This document shows positions 20,860 to 33,575 of a stretch of 64,000 nucleotides of DNA, piece after piece (the stretch's first letter is position 1; the number at the start of each line of letters is the position of its first letter). The translations under genes were made by a program, and so were the position numbers. The DNA comes from Monocercomonoides exilis (Eukaryota; Preaxostyla; Oxymonadida; Polymastigidae), in contig LSRY02000051.1 in NCBI GenBank assembly GCA_001643675.2, forward strand, positions 374,501 through 438,500, in the 5' to 3' direction. Under the pieces are notes generated by a model. That model did not search any database. It was not told the DNA's origin and was given only the letters and a program-made list of their open reading frames with translations.

Positions 20860-21720
20860 AGAAAAACACAAGATGCTCAAAAAAAAAGAAACTGCAGTTG
20901 GAGAAAGCTGCAGCATTGCTGAAGAACATGGAATATTGTAAAGATGTGTCCGTCAAATGAAGTTATTGCTAAAGCAATTCTTCGTTGAACGGATATATTG
21001 TGGGAATTATAATTGAAGACAAGAAAAAAGAAGAAAAGAACGAAAAGCTGATGTGTGATCTTTGTGAATGCTATCAATTGTTTAACTGCAGGATTTCACC
21101 TGAATTTCTTCATATCATTGTGCATTGTCTTCTGAAAGCTGCATTGAAGAAAGTGGAAAGCTAGGAAGTTCTAAAAGATGTGGAAATAGTTTTTCTCGCT
21201 TTGAGCAATGCTGGACATTCCATGTGAATATTTCTATTTCCTTTTTGATATTTTTGCGTTTTTTCTAATTTATTGATAAGAATACAATTAAGAATTCTGT
21301 TATAATGAAATCAATGAAATTATCCAACATCATACTGAATTTCACAATCTCGCACAACCCGAGAATCGGTCAACTTATTTGGTTTGAAAAATTGTTATTG
21401 TTGAACGAAGGTTTGGATTGTTTAATTACAAATGAACTGCATATTATCAGAGTTGCAGAAAGAGATATAAAGAAGTCTCTGAGTACGCAGATTGTGAGAG
21501 AAAAGGAGAAACAACAAGCGAAGGAGAAAGAATGTAACAAATACAATCATTTGATGGATCAAAACAATGGTATTTTGGTATTTTGAATTTTGAATAATGA
21601 AAAAATTGGTCTCGTAAACGGTTTTGTTCAGCCTATTCGAGAGGAAAAGTATATCAATATTCATATAATCTTTCAATGCTTTAATTCCTTGGAAGAAAGC
21701 AAGAAGCGGAGATGTGAGTG
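20860..21720 (+). pseudogene. Dead copy of the 431-residue oxymonad family (intact copy at 41.7-43.2 kb)
   Basis: Translation gives KLQLEKAAALLKN..., then EKNEKLMCDLCECYQLF and CLLKAALKKVES-stop-EVLKDVEIVFLALSNAG. These align with KLLIDLCECNLLLF and CLLKVALKKEESEKAQKEVEIALLALSNA of the intact gene. After a gap at the position of that gene's last intron, the stretch MKLSNIILNFTISHN (from about 21311) matches the start of its last exon. Premature TGA, TAA and TAG codons interrupt it. The N-terminal exon is not recognisable. Confidence 0.65.
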
Positions 21721-22351
21721 ATTAAACATTGTTGAATGATGCAATCACTGCAATCTGCTCGTTTTATTTTTTATAATGAAAAAAACTTTCACTCGTTCAA
21801 AGTCACCCCACCACCACCACCACCTCCCCTCTCATAGACACATATGCAGTTGGTCATATTAAATATGATCAACGCCAGTTTATTATTTTTATTGTTCACT
21901 TTTTCATTTCTGAAATTTGCTGTATTTTTCTTGTGATGACAAAAGAGGAAATAATATTATGAATAAAGATATGCAATGTTTAACCGTTTTTCAAGTTGTC
22001 ACTTTTGTTGATCTTTCGTGGATAATGATTAAATAACAATAATGTTCAATAACATTTGAATACAGAACAAAATTTGAAGAAAGCAGAAGACATTCATGTT
22101 TCATTTTCAAATTTGGAAAATACATGAAATAGATGATTTTTTGTTTAATCACACGAAGAAAGAACTCAAGTGTGAAATGATCAAAAACAAAAATGGTCGT
22201 GTCGATTTCAATATTTTCAGTTATTTTTAATTCTTATCATCTCTTTTTTCTTCCTCAATTTTTTATATTTTTAACGTTATTTGAATTTATGTTTTCGTTT
22301 TTCATTTTTTCTATCTTCTGATCAATATCAACCTTAAAAATAAATTTATAT
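21721..22351. other. AT-rich region upstream of VPS41
   Basis: No ORF. It contains a short CCACCACCACCACC run near 21806. It presumably holds the VPS41 promoter, but no core element can be identified. Confidence 0.4.
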
Positions 22352-22822
22352 ATGCAAGGAAATAATGAAGTGGACATTGATGATTCGTCTGAAGACATTG
22401 AGCCTTTATTAAAGTATCATTTTATTCCACTTGATTTTATGTGCGAAATACGCGTTACAGCAAAGTGCATGACTCTTAATTCAAAGCAAATAGCTGTTGG
22501 ATCATCAGATGGACATGTGTATGTTCTGAGCAATCAAGGGACTCTATTAAAGACATATAAGCCAGCATCATCGCCAATAAATGCTTTATCAATTTCTGAG
22601 GATCATTTTATTGGAGTTGCTTCCGAAGAAGGACTTGTAGTTGTTATTGCACCTTCTGATGAAGGAATAGTTGTAAAACATCAATTTCCAAAGGGAGTGA
22701 ACGCAATTGCGTTGCATCCTAATTACGGAAAGCAAAAAGAATTCGTTGCTGGAGGTGTTGAAGAAAAACTGACATACACTTCAAAAGGTTAATTTTTATC
22801 CTTTTGGAGAATAATCATTCAT

Positions 22823-22861
<39 letters not shown>

Positions 22862-25800
22862 GCATGTTTCGAAATAACACTAAAGATTTATCTACAAATG
22901 ATGGTGAAATATTGAATATTCGATGGAATGGTCGTTATTTGGCATGGGCTACAACATTAGGACTTAGAATTTATGACTTTGAACGACAAGCACCAATTGC
23001 ACGCCTTACAATGTTTAATTCAAAACAACGTGCTCTTGCAAAATTATATCCATTTTGTCTATGTTGGCGGGGATTAAACGACTTATTTGTTGCATTCGGC
23101 AATCGCATGATCATGTACCGAATTCATGAAACACCAGATGAAAAAGGCCGACTTGCTTCAATTGTTCATCAGATGGATGGGTTAGACTTTTGCATCTGCG
23201 GAATAGCTCCATTTCTTCACCACTTAGCGATGCTGTGCAGCTACGAGCCATCAACTCCGACTGCTCCACGCAGCCCTCCTGAGCTGAGGATTGTCCGTCT
23301 GGACATTCTGCCGATCGGACGTGTTTCACTTGATGATGTGCTGCGTGCTGAGATGAGCTGCGATTCGCTGATTATCTCGCCGAGCTCTTCCGCCGAGCAG
23401 GCAGCACTCGGCACCTCTTCCTCAACAATAAGCGGCGTTCTCGACGACTCGCTGACTGTGCAGCCTTCTCCAATCTCTCAGCACTCCTCTTTCCGCCCGA
23501 AGGACATATCGCTCTACCACGTCGACGGGCTCATTAACCTGTTTGTCCTCTTCTGCGGCGGCGGGGCAGCTGGGCTTGCTTCCTCTGCGAACTCGCCGCA
23601 GTCTGTTGGAGGCAGCATCGTGTGTGGATCGCACATCACCACCGACGACCACGTAGGCTGGCTGATCTCGCGAGGGAGATATGCAGCTGCGCTGGAAGAC
23701 GCCGAGAAGGCGCGGAGCGGCGAGCTGAAGCGGACGACGGTGGACGACATTGTGTCGCGCTATTTGGATGTGCTGGTGAAGAAAGGGGACTGGCCGTCGG
23801 TGATTGCGCTGACTGAGAAGCACCTCCGCGGCAACGTGTCGCTTTTTGAAGGCGTCGTCTGCTGGCTCATCTGCATCGAGCACCTCGAGGCGCTGGGGGT
23901 GCTGCCTGTTTCTGAGCCACAGCTGGACGGGCGGGTGTACGAAATGGCGCTCTGCTACTTCCTCTGCAGAGACACAGCTCGCTTCAAGACAGAGGTGGGC
24001 AGGATTCCTTACCAGCTGTATGACCCAAAGGTTGTTCTCGCACAGATAGACGAGGTTGTGGACTTGTACAAGGACGTGGCTGCTGTCGTATCGGAGTTTC
24101 CACTTATTGACAGTATGCTATTGCTATTTTTCTTTTAATATGCTTTTTTTCCCCCTTTTTTTAATTAAATTAATCAACATTTCCATTTTTTCTTTGAATG
24201 AACTGTTCAATTGAACCAACCCTGTATATATACATTCATTCATTCATACATACATTCAAACATACACAGAAGGCGACCGTCATTCTGTTCCTCATTTCCA
24301 GAGCACATCTGACCGGATCTCCTTTCTGCAGAGTGTGACACAAGGAAGCATGACGCGGCAGCTGATTCTGAGTCGTTGTCTGAGCGAAGTGGCGATGCAG
24401 CTGAAGGAAAAGCGGATGGCACTGCAGGAAGAGTTTGTGGTGATCAATGCGATGTACCTGCTGCGCCTGGAGCGGATGCAGGAGATGGTAGAAGAAGAAG
24501 AAGACGATGATGATGAAGATGATGATGAAGATAACAGTGAAGAAGAAGAAGAAGGCAATGAAGCAAAAGGAGAGGTGACAGGAAGCAGAGACAGCAGGGG
24601 AGTGTTGAAAGAGACACAGACAGAACAATCGCCGACTGTTCTCAACACCCTTGAGACAGACAGAAGAGAGCACAAAAAGGAGGAGAAAGAGAAAGAGAAA
24701 GAGAAAGAGAAGAAGAAGAAGAAGAAGAGAGTGAAGAGCAGCCAGCAGCCAGCCCAGCCGTCTGCACAGAGTGGGATAGCAGATCTGTCAGCTGATGAGC
24801 ACCAGTTCATCCGCGACCAGATTGCGTTGGGTGCATTTGGAGGCATTCCACCTGGGCTGAGCGAGGCAGATCTGTCTGCCTATTCCCGCTATGCTGTCGA
24901 GGCAGAGCAGCGCCGGCAGCACGAGAGAGAAATGGAGCTGGAGAGAGAGAAAGAGAGGGAGGTGGAGCGGGCGAGGAGGCAGATGAAGCTCCCTGCGGCA
25001 CTGGCACAGGCACCGCTGGGGGGTGTTGGTGTGCCGTCGGGTGCATCAATACACTCAACATTGTCTTCGCTCTTCAGCTTCTCTCACATCAGCGCCTGCA
25101 ATTGCCAGCACCACACCCCACTGAATGGCAGACCCCTCTTCTCGTTTGCTTCGCCTGTCAAAAACAACAATTCATCTTCACTTGCTTCTTCTTCTGCTTC
25201 TTCTTCTCCTTTCTACGGTCTGCCTTCACGCAACTCTTCCACTTCATCCACATCCACATCCACATCCACATCTTCTTCATCATCTCCTTCATCATTCACT
25301 TCACGCACATCCACTTTGTCTTCTTCTTCTTCCTCTTTCTCTTCCTCCTCTTCTTTCCTCAGCTCTTCTCCTCTGACAGCTGTTGATGCAGACACGATGA
25401 CACTGCTGTCACTCGAGCTGCAGCGAAAGGAATACAAAGCAGCACAAGTCATTTTGTGGCTGATGGAAAAAGAGAGAGAGAGAATTCACACCGCTCTGCT
25501 TCATTGCAACAGGCTCATCCTCTTCTTTCAGCACCTCATTTCACTCTGGGTGAAGATCCCTCAGACAAATCAGACTTCTTCATCTGCATTTGCTTCCTCC
25601 TCTGCAGCAGCAGCAGCTGCTGATGGCTCAATCTCAGAAGGTGCAGAGAAAGAGAAAGAGAAAGAAGTGCTGGCAAAGGAATACGAAAAGAAGGAAACAC
25701 AACATTCTATTCTATCAACTGCCTCCAAACGAATGGGATCTTCATCTCCTCTTCCTCCCTCCCAGGCAGAGTCAATCGATGCCCTCAAGGCTAATCCCTG

Positions 25801-27649
25801 TCTCTTGGCTGAAGTGGTGACGCTGGTTGTGGTGCAGCTGGATGCGCTGCTGAGGAGCCTGACGAGTGCGAGGATGTCGCTGCTGGAGCAGGCAGGGCTG
25901 TGGCACGAGTGCTTTGCTGTGCAGGTGTGGATGGGAAACAAAGCAGTCTTCAACTCAATCAAACAGTACCCGTCGCGCACCCTCCCGCTCGTTGTGACAC
26001 ATTTGGCTGAGCTGTGGGAGATGGACGAGCAGATGACACTGAACATTCTTGTGCACACGAAGAGGGATGCTGCAAGAGACGAGAAGGAAACAGACAAAGT
26101 GAGTGGAGGCAGTGCTGTTGATGCCTCTGGAACAACAAGTCTTTCTGTTGAAAGTGGAGGAGACGAATACTACTTCAGTGTATTGTCTGCAGTGAATGCG
26201 CTGACAGGGGGAGTGGGCATTGTGAGTGGGCAGAGTCAGCTTCAACAGCAGCAGCAGCAGCAGCAGACGAGGAGTGTGGGGGCATCTCCTTCATCTGTGC
26301 GTGTGGGAGGTGTGGGAGGTGTCGGAGGTGTTGTTGGGCGTGCTGCTTCAAACAGCCTGGCGCCGTGGTTGAGAGAAGGCGAGTGTGGCAGAAGGGTGTT
26401 TGTCTATCTGCGGGCACTGTGGAATGTGCGGAGACAGCGCTGCAGTGGGTGGGAGGATGAGATGGTTGTGTTGTACTCCATTCACTGCCCAGCAGAATTG
26501 CTGGCATTTCTCACGGAATGCACAAGCTACAACGTGGGGAGGGCACTGAAGGTGTGTGAGGAGAGGCACTTTGTTGGAGGGATGGTTCATCTGATGCGGC
26601 TGATGGGGTCGAGACTGAGATCGGTGGAGCTGGTTGTGTTGGGAATAGGCGATGTGGCAAGTGCTGTGGAGATGTGCTTGTCCACTCCATCTGTCGCTGG
26701 CAAGCCAGTTCAGCCAGCAATCGCAGGCTCCTCAGCCTCTGGTGCATCTTCTTCTTCTTCTTCCTCTTCATCATCCTCCTCCTCCTCTTCTTCTTCTTCC
26801 CTCTCAAGAGAGGGCAGAGATGACCCGTCGGGTGATGCGATGATCCATCTGCTGTCGCTGTGCCTGTCACGAGAGGGGATAGCGCAGATGGTCAGATGTG
26901 GATGCAGAGAGACACTTGGAACGAGTGTGGTGCAGCAGCTGGTGAGGAAGTCGTCGGGGATGGGATTGGGATTGGGCAGAGAACTCACCTCTTTCCTGCA
27001 GTCTACCTCGTCGTCTTCTTCTTCTTCCTCCTCTTCTTCTTCATTATCATCATCCTTGTCTTCTTCTGATCTATCTTCTTCTCTCTCATCAGGTGCTGTC
27101 ATCCAGCAGGGTGTGGTGGATGCGCATCTGCTCATCCGCAAGATCCCCTCTGGCTGCATCATCCTTGGCCTGAAGCGTGCCATCATCTCCTTGTTGAACG
27201 AGTGGCGTCTCCACATGTCTGTCCTCTCGGCCTCGCGCACAGCAACAGAACAGGACAGCCGCAACGCTGTCTCCAATCTCGTGCGTCTCAAGAAAAGCGG
27301 ACTCAAAATCACACAAAGAGAGACTTGCCCCATCTGCGGAAGGAACCTGTTTGACAGCGTGCCGCCGCTGGGTGTCGCTCCTTCGATGGGCTCGCTGCCT
27401 TCTCTGCCTTCTCTGCCTTCTCCTTCTTCTTCGTCTGCCTCTTCTGAGTCTGCTCTTCAGCCAACACACATTGTGATATACATGTGTGGCCATGGGTGCC
27501 ATGAGCAGTGCCATTTGCGTGCGTTGGAAGAGAGACAGCAGTTCGGAATTGATCCAATGCCTTCTTCTGTTTCATATGCCTCTTCTCCTTCTTCTCAATC
27601 GGGTAATACAAAAAAAGTTAACATGTTTTGCTTTAGATGCATGAGTTAA
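22352..27649 (+). CDS. VPS41: VPS41, HOPS-complex vacuolar sorting subunit (3 exons)
   Basis: Spliced exons 22352-22787, 22862-24112 and 24270-27649 give 1,688 codons in frame. Intron 1 ends in a ~33-nt poly-T plus AG. The N terminus is a WD-like propeller (EPLLKYHFIP, CMTLNSKQIAVGSSDGHVYVL, LAWATTLGLRIYDF, FCLCWRGLNDLFVAFG). DDHVGWLISRGRYAAALEDAEKA matches the conserved helical-repeat entry, and LKVCEERHFVGGMVHLMRLM the clathrin-heavy-chain repeat. A C-terminal RING-H2 (CPICGRNLF ... MCGHGCHEQCH ... CFRC) is the VPS41 hallmark. The protein tethers late endosome or vacuole membranes for fusion. It is about twice the usual size because of inserted Ser, Glu/Lys and Gln tracts (e.g. 24490-24560, 25320-25370, 26745-26805, 27010-27095). 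The distal exon is GC-rich compared with the 5' exons. Confidence 0.93.
22828..22860 (+). repeat. Poly-T run in VPS41 intron 1
   Basis: An uninterrupted ~32-nt T tract directly precedes the 3' splice site and acts as an extreme polypyrimidine tract. Its exact length is prone to sequencing error. Confidence 0.8.
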
Positions 27650-27878
27650 ATCATACTTCAATGCAAAACATATCACTTCATAAATTATTGTCATATCTCC
27701 ATTTCTAAAGAAAGTACCTCTATTTTTTTTTCTTTTTAGCATCTCATCGTTTTCTTCACATCAAATTATTATTTTTTTTTTCTGTTTGAAATTGTGATGA
27801 TATTCCTTTTAAAGCTGTAATTTTGTTAAAATAATAATATTTATTGATCATTTCTTTGTTTTATTTTTTTACCTTCAA

Positions 27879-28856
27879 ATGATTCCAAAGAAATGCAAAT
27901 CAATTTTTTCAAAATGCATGATTGCTTTGCAAGTGATGTTTATGATCTTAGACCTTTGGACAGTTGGGTTCGTTGATACTTACACACTTTTCGGCTTTAC
28001 AAAAACAGGACGCTTGTGCCTTTTATTCTATTTTATCCCGTATTTTCTTATGGTGTGGTCATTTTTGTATACAATAATAATTGGGCCCGGATACATTCCG
28101 ATCAAATGGGGAGTAAATCCAAGTGTCCAAAGTTCTATTCCTCAACTTCGCGAATGTTCTTTTTGTGGAGGAAACAAAGTGCATCGTTCACATCATTGCT
28201 CAAAATGCAATCGATGCGTTCTTAGAATGGATCATCATTGCCCTTGGCTGGCAACGTGCATTGGTGCAAGAAACCATAAATCATTTGTTCTTTTTCTTTG
28301 CTACACTTTCTGCATAGGAGTACAAACACTCATCTTTGGATTTATATGGATGACTTTAGGCTTTTCTCAACAGGACATTGAAGTAATGATACATGGGGAA
28401 AAGGTTACAATGTATATTAGGGCTGGATTTGTAATATTTTCATTTATGTATGGAATGTTTTTCATTTTGTGCACTGGAGTGTTGAGCAGCCAGCATTTTG
28501 AAACATTCACCAGTAATGTCACCGGAATTGAAGCATTATCACCTTCTCGTTATCTCGATCCCGAATTTAAATCCAAAGGAATAAGAAAACATTTATACGA
28601 TCAAGGATCTCCATTGAAAAATATGAAATCGTTTATGGGGAATTGCGTGATTTTTTGGCTTATCCCAATTCCTCCACGTAGAGGAACTGAGGTCTTTGAT
28701 TGGGTTGAAGATTATGGAAAGTTTGAAGACATTGGAGATTCTGATGAAGAATTCGTTCGAACAAGAGCAGAAATGATTGTTGGGGAAAGAAAAGAAAATC
28801 AAAATTTACAGAATGAATCAGATTTCACATTTCCATACAAACGCGTCCTTCGCTGA
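27879..28856 (+). CDS. DHHC-type protein S-acyltransferase (palmitoyltransferase)
   Basis: Single exon, 325 residues. Hydrophobic segments lie at about 15-35, 46-70, 137-160 and 185-207, the usual four-TM topology. The cytosolic Cys-rich domain (about 92-140) reads C-x2-[24 protein letters not shown], with the catalytic DHHC and following N-H-K/R-x-F pattern ([10 protein letters not shown]). A degenerate TTxE motif is visible after TM4 (NVTGIEAL). The enzyme transfers palmitate from acyl-CoA through the DHHC cysteine to membrane proteins, usually at ER/Golgi or plasma membrane. Size and layout resemble ZDHHC6-like enzymes, but the subfamily is not assigned. It follows VPS41 by about 230 bp. 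The acidic C-terminal tail is unremarkable. Confidence 0.9.
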   Translation: MIPKKCKSIFSKCMIALQVMFMILDLWTVGFVDTYTLFGFTKTGRLCLLFYFIPYFLMVWSFLYTIIIGPGYIPIKWGVNPSVQSSIPQLRECSFCGGNKVHRSHHCSKCNRCVLRMDHHCPWLATCIGARNHKSFVLFLCYTFCIGVQTLIFGFIWMTLGFSQQDIEVMIHGEKVTMYIRAGFVIFSFMYGMFFILCTGVLSSQHFETFTSNVTGIEALSPSRYLDPEFKSKGIRKHLYDQGSPLKNMKSFMGNCVIFWLIPIPPRRGTEVFDWVEDYGKFEDIGDSDEEFVRTRAEMIVGERKENQNLQNESDFTFPYKRVLR

Positions 28857-29212
28857 AATATTATAGATATTTCCTTTTTCATCAAATTATTTTACTCCAT
28901 AGACTCGATGCCCCTTTTGCTATCCTCAGGAACTTTGTTCGGAAGAAGGAAAATATTAGAAAGACATATTCAAATAATTTTGTTATATTCGAATATTGAA
29001 AGAAAGAATGAACTTTGAGTAAGAAATAGAAAAACACAACTTAAAAATTAATAATTTTAATAATTTCAGGACAAATGAAGTTGCAAAAATATTATTATAT
29101 ATGTATTTTAATACTGCTATTATATGGAATTCTTTTGCTTTTTTTTCTTATTAATCAAAAAAATTTTGATTTGCAGTCTTATGGATCACATTATGGGTGA
29201 TCGAATCGGAAA
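28857..29212. other. Intergenic region DHHC to kelch-BTB
   Basis: AT-rich and without a feature I can support. The DHHC frame happens to stay open for about 53 codons beyond its TGA, but that stretch has no family resemblance and is probably chance. Confidence 0.4.
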
Positions 29213-32200
29213 ATGAACCAGTATGTGCCAACATGGAATACAACAGAAATAAAAGGTGCAGATTCAAGAATAAATACACATTCTGCAGTGTATTATAAAG
29301 GAACGATTTATCTTTATGGAGGACTTGCACCAAATCCTTCGATTATGTTATCCATAAATGCTGGTGTGCAATAAAAAACAATTGATAATCTATCTGAGCT
29401 AACGTTATCATCTGTAATATTTTGTATCCTTTTATGAACTTTTTTGTTTCAACTTCAAAGAAACCGGATTGGCAAAAAGTCGTCCTATCAAGCCTCCAAA
29501 ACGTTATGGTCACACTTCAAACCTTTATGGATCGCACCAAATTATATTTGGTGGTAAAGATTTTTCTGTCAGAGTCAATGATCTGTACGATTGTAACTTG
29601 GAAACAGGGAATACATCATTGATAAAACCAACTGGAACTGTTCCTTCGCCAAGGAGCCTACACTCAAGCGTAATATACAAAAATATGCTCGTTGTTTTTG
29701 GTGGCGTTGATGATAATGATAATTTGTACAATGATGTCCATGTATATCATTTTAGTGTGCAAAATTGAATTAAAAAAGTCTTTTTAATCATTTATAATTT
29801 ATTTTTTAGATGAAAAGCGATGGGAAAGGATTAAAACTAGCGATGGCGGAAACTCTGAGAATCAACCTCCTCCTGTATTTCTCCACAGCGCTGTGCTTTT
29901 GAACGGGAAAGATATGTATGTGTTTGGAGGGAGCAGACAAGTGAACAGAGGACATGTTATGAAGAGAGGCCTTCTAAACTCGCTCTACAAACTGGACTGT
30001 GAGAGCTGGGAGTGGAAGCTGATAAAGCCAACGCTCCTGACGATTGTCCGGGGTGATGACGCAGATCATCCGCCTGTCTCGCTGGAAGACCCACAAGATG
30101 TCTTCTTTGGAGGAAAAGCCATGCCTTCTCCTGTGCAGCACGACAGACAGAACTTTGGGGGGCTGTTCATTCCATCGCCGCGGTTTTCGCACTCTGCAGT
30201 GGCGTGGCGCAACAAGATGCTCGTCTTTGGCGGGGAAGGAAACGCAAAGCTGAATGATTTGTGGCTGTTTGACCCGCAGACTGAGCGATGGAGGCTGTTC
30301 TTCACAAACGGAGTGGCTCCTTGTCCAAGGTTTGTGCTGTCATTTCTGTTGAAGTCACGTTTTTTGGTTCATTTTCTAACTTCTGATTTATTTCTTTTTA
30401 ACAACTTATAAACTTGAATCATTTTCATTCTTTATTACTATATTTTTTGATTTTATCGCTTTTATTTCTGCATTTCATCAAAGAAATGCTCATGTATCAT
30501 TAGTGATTGGAGACACCTTATACATTCAGGGTGGGTGTGGCCATCGTCTTCTTCTGCCCCATCTGCACTGGCTGAATCTCGGCCAGTCGTTCTTCAATGC
30601 CGACAGCCCACTCGCCATCAACCCGAGCCATTCACTCAGCTCTCTCCACACACTTCCTCCTTCTCCTCCCCATTCGCCCTCAGAAGAGGTGTCCCCGCGC
30701 AGTCAGACGCCACCTGCTGACTCAACACTGAAGACAGCTGACGACGACGACAACGACGACGAAGAACTGCCGCGTCTGCCGCCATCGCCAATCCCTCTGC
30801 GGATAAGCGATGCTGTCTCAGACGTGCTGGGCATAGCACCTTTCCTCCCTTTTGTGACACTCCCGCCCATCGCCTTCCACCTCCCTTCACTCGCCCGCGC
30901 TGCTCCCGCTGGCTCCTTCACGCGCCACCCGCGGAGAATGAAGAAAGAGCAGATGAGCCATTTCCTTCTCCCTTTTCTGCCGAGCATATCTCATCTGCTG
31001 CTGGAGCAGGTGTCGCTCTTCAAAATCAGCATTCCGCAGGCAACTCATCCGCCTTCGTCGAAGCAGCTGTCGTTGGCACTGCCTTCCTTCAGCAGCACAC
31101 AAAACAGAGCATTTGGCTCAACCATCGCTGCTGTGCAGCACGATGCGCTGGAGTCGATGTGGGGGCCTTTTATGAAGTCGTCCTCTCGCTCAAAGAGGAA
31201 AGTGAAGGCTGGTTTGGACAGATTGACAGGAGAAAAGAGAAAGAGCAGCGAAACAAGTGAGCAGAAAAGGGACTCTGAGTATGAAACTGAAAATACTGTC
31301 AAAGAAATTGTGACTTCTTCATCTTCAACTAATACTGCAGACACTGAACAATCAAACACTCCAACATCTTCATCTTCATCTTCAACCTCTTCTGTCTCAA
31401 ATTCATCATCATCATCATGTTCTCCTTCCTCAATTCCTGCATACACAAGCATCGCTGGTGTTACACCATTTTCATTTGAATGCTCTTCATCATCATCATC
31501 ATCATCATCATCTTCTTCTTCTTCTTCCTCCTCCTCCTTCTCTCTTTCTCCCTCCATCTGCCCATTCCCCACCCCCGACGACACCCCAACAGCCCCTCAA
31601 ACACTCCTCTGCAGAGAGATTCTGATGCACGAGGCATTGAACGACTTTGGCATGAGCACATTCAACTTCTCCATTCTCTCACTTCTGAGTGACAGCAGCA
31701 CAGCGGACTTGGCACTTCACGTGACAATCAAAAAGACAAACGAAATTGGTGTGTTGATTTGATGATGTTCTGAATGTGTTTCTGAATGAATGCTTATTTT
31801 GATAATTGATTTTTTGTTTTTTCTGTGTATTTTTCAAATTAATATGATTATAATTTTAACTTGTCCTTCTATTTATTGATGACTTCTTTATCTCATCCAT
31901 TTCTAAACAGACACATTCTATTCCCCCGCAGCGGAGAAAGAGATCGCTCGCATCTTTGGCGACGTATCTGAAGATGCAAATGGCTCGTTTGTTGTTCTTC
32001 TCCACTCGTTTCTGGTGGAAGAGCGGATGCCTCAGCTGCTTTCATTCTGCACATCACGTGGAAAAGGAGAAGAACTCTGGGCACTTTGGAACGAATGTTT
32101 GTCAGACACAGGAAAGAACAAGGCATCTTCTGTGTCTGAGGATGGGATGATATCACAACTGGATTCTTTGGAATCAGATGATAATTCGCATACAGACACT

Positions 32201-33037
32201 TCTTCTTCTTCTACTTCTTCTTCTCTTTCTTCTTCTGTTTCATCGGCATCACAATCACAATCACCTTCACAATCATCATTTTCACCACAGTCATCATCAT
32301 CATCTTCTTCTTCTTCTTCTTCCTCATCCACACGCAATGACACAACAGCAGGCACCACTTCCCCTTCATCCTCTTCATCCTCTTCTTCCTCTTCCTCTTC
32401 TTCCACATTTTCATCTTCTTCCACAACCAGCACCTTCACCCGCTTCCACTCATTATGTGCCTCTCGTGAGTGCCAGTTCATATCCCACACGACTCCCTTT
32501 GTCTGCACCACACGCGCCTCGCTGGCTGTGCTGCTGGGCTATCTCTACAGCGACTGCCTCCTCCCTCTCCCGTTCATTCCTCCCCTTGCCACAGAACACA
32601 CTGCTGTTCGGCTGCTTCAATCAGAGGCAGAAAAGATAAAAGCGCAGATGAGGAGCAGCTGTTGTGACAGTGTGGGAGATAGCAGAGGGAAGAGAAGGAA
32701 CAAGCGAGTGGTGTCTGAAGAGGAGCTGAACTTGTTTGAGCTGTATTCGATGCGTGTGGATGCCAGCGCCACCTCCTCTCCCTTCCAGACACACACCACC
32801 CCTCCTTCACTCGACACTGCATTTCTGATAGCTCTGGTAGAGGTGCATCAATGGGGAAAAGCTTGGGATCTGCAGAGGATGAGGCAGCTGTGTGTGAAGA
32901 TGTTGAATGACAATGTGCAGCCATCGACGGTGGACAAGGTCATTGCCGCTGCCTCTGCTCTCAAACAGGACAGGCTGAAGAAGCAGTGGGCTGATTGGAT
33001 CTCTATCACAAGGAAGAGAGGGGTCTTTACCACTTGA
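29213..33037 (+). CDS. LZTR1-like kelch-BTB protein (5 exons)
   Basis: Exons 29213-29363, 29461-29754, 29810-30329, 30484-31748 and 31911-33037 splice in frame to about 1,118 residues. 5' splice sites read GTGTGC, GTGTGC, GTTTGT and GTGTGT. Kelch blades appear in order: IYLYGG, RYGHTSNLYGSHQIIFGG, PSPRSLHSSVIYKNMLVVFGG, LHSAVLLNGKDMYVFGG, PSPRFSHSAVAWRNKMLVFGGEGNAKLNDLWLFD and VIGDTLYIQGGCG. The C-terminal half has a BTB/BACK-like region (FVVLLHSFLVEERMPQLLSF; ASLAVLLGYLYSD; LCVKMLNDNVQPSTVDKVIAAA). N-terminal kelch followed by BTB is the LZTR1 order, suggesting a substrate adaptor for a cullin-3 ligase; that role is inferred. Poly-Ser inserts lie at 31360-31540 and 32200-32420. The BTB core is divergent and split by these inserts. 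Confidence 0.8.
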
Positions 33038-33575
33038 AAATTTCTTTTCTTTTTTTTTTTTAACTTTTTTATTTTTTATTATTTTTTGTTTTTTTGTGAT
33101 TGCGAAATGCGTTGTTCTGTCTACTGTTTCTCTAAATTTTTATTGCTGCGAAATATTTCTCAATTGTCTTTTTTGGTTTTTATTTGTATTATTTTGTTAT
33201 AAGTTAATGATTATTTTGGTTTTTTAAAACAAACTTTAAGTTTCTTAAAAAAGAACAAACAAATAAATTTTTTTTCATTTCATATGATTTTTTTTTAACA
33301 AAAAAGTGGCTCACCGTCTATGTTTTACTATAATTATTGAAATTGCGAAAACATTTTTCTCAATTTTAAAACAAGAGATAAAAAATCAGATAATAACATT
33401 CACAAAAGAAAAAATTGAAAATGATGAAATAACAATAAATTATAGAAATTAAAAATTATGCAATTCTAATATTTTTTTCCGCATATTATGCTTAAACAAC
33501 ATTTTTATTTTCTGAAAATGAAATTAAAATTCTTAATTATTTTTTATGTTGGTTTGTATTTGATCATAAGTTTTA
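33038..33575. other. Intergenic region upstream of casein kinase 1
   Basis: T- and A-rich, no ORF. It begins with a T11-like run 3' of the kelch-BTB gene. It presumably includes the CK1 promoter; no motif was recognised. Confidence 0.4.

Noticed and set aside
28857-29018. Readthrough extension of the DHHC protein past its TGA
   Set aside because: Open by chance for ~53 codons; no similarity to DHHC C-termini and low-complexity AT-driven composition.
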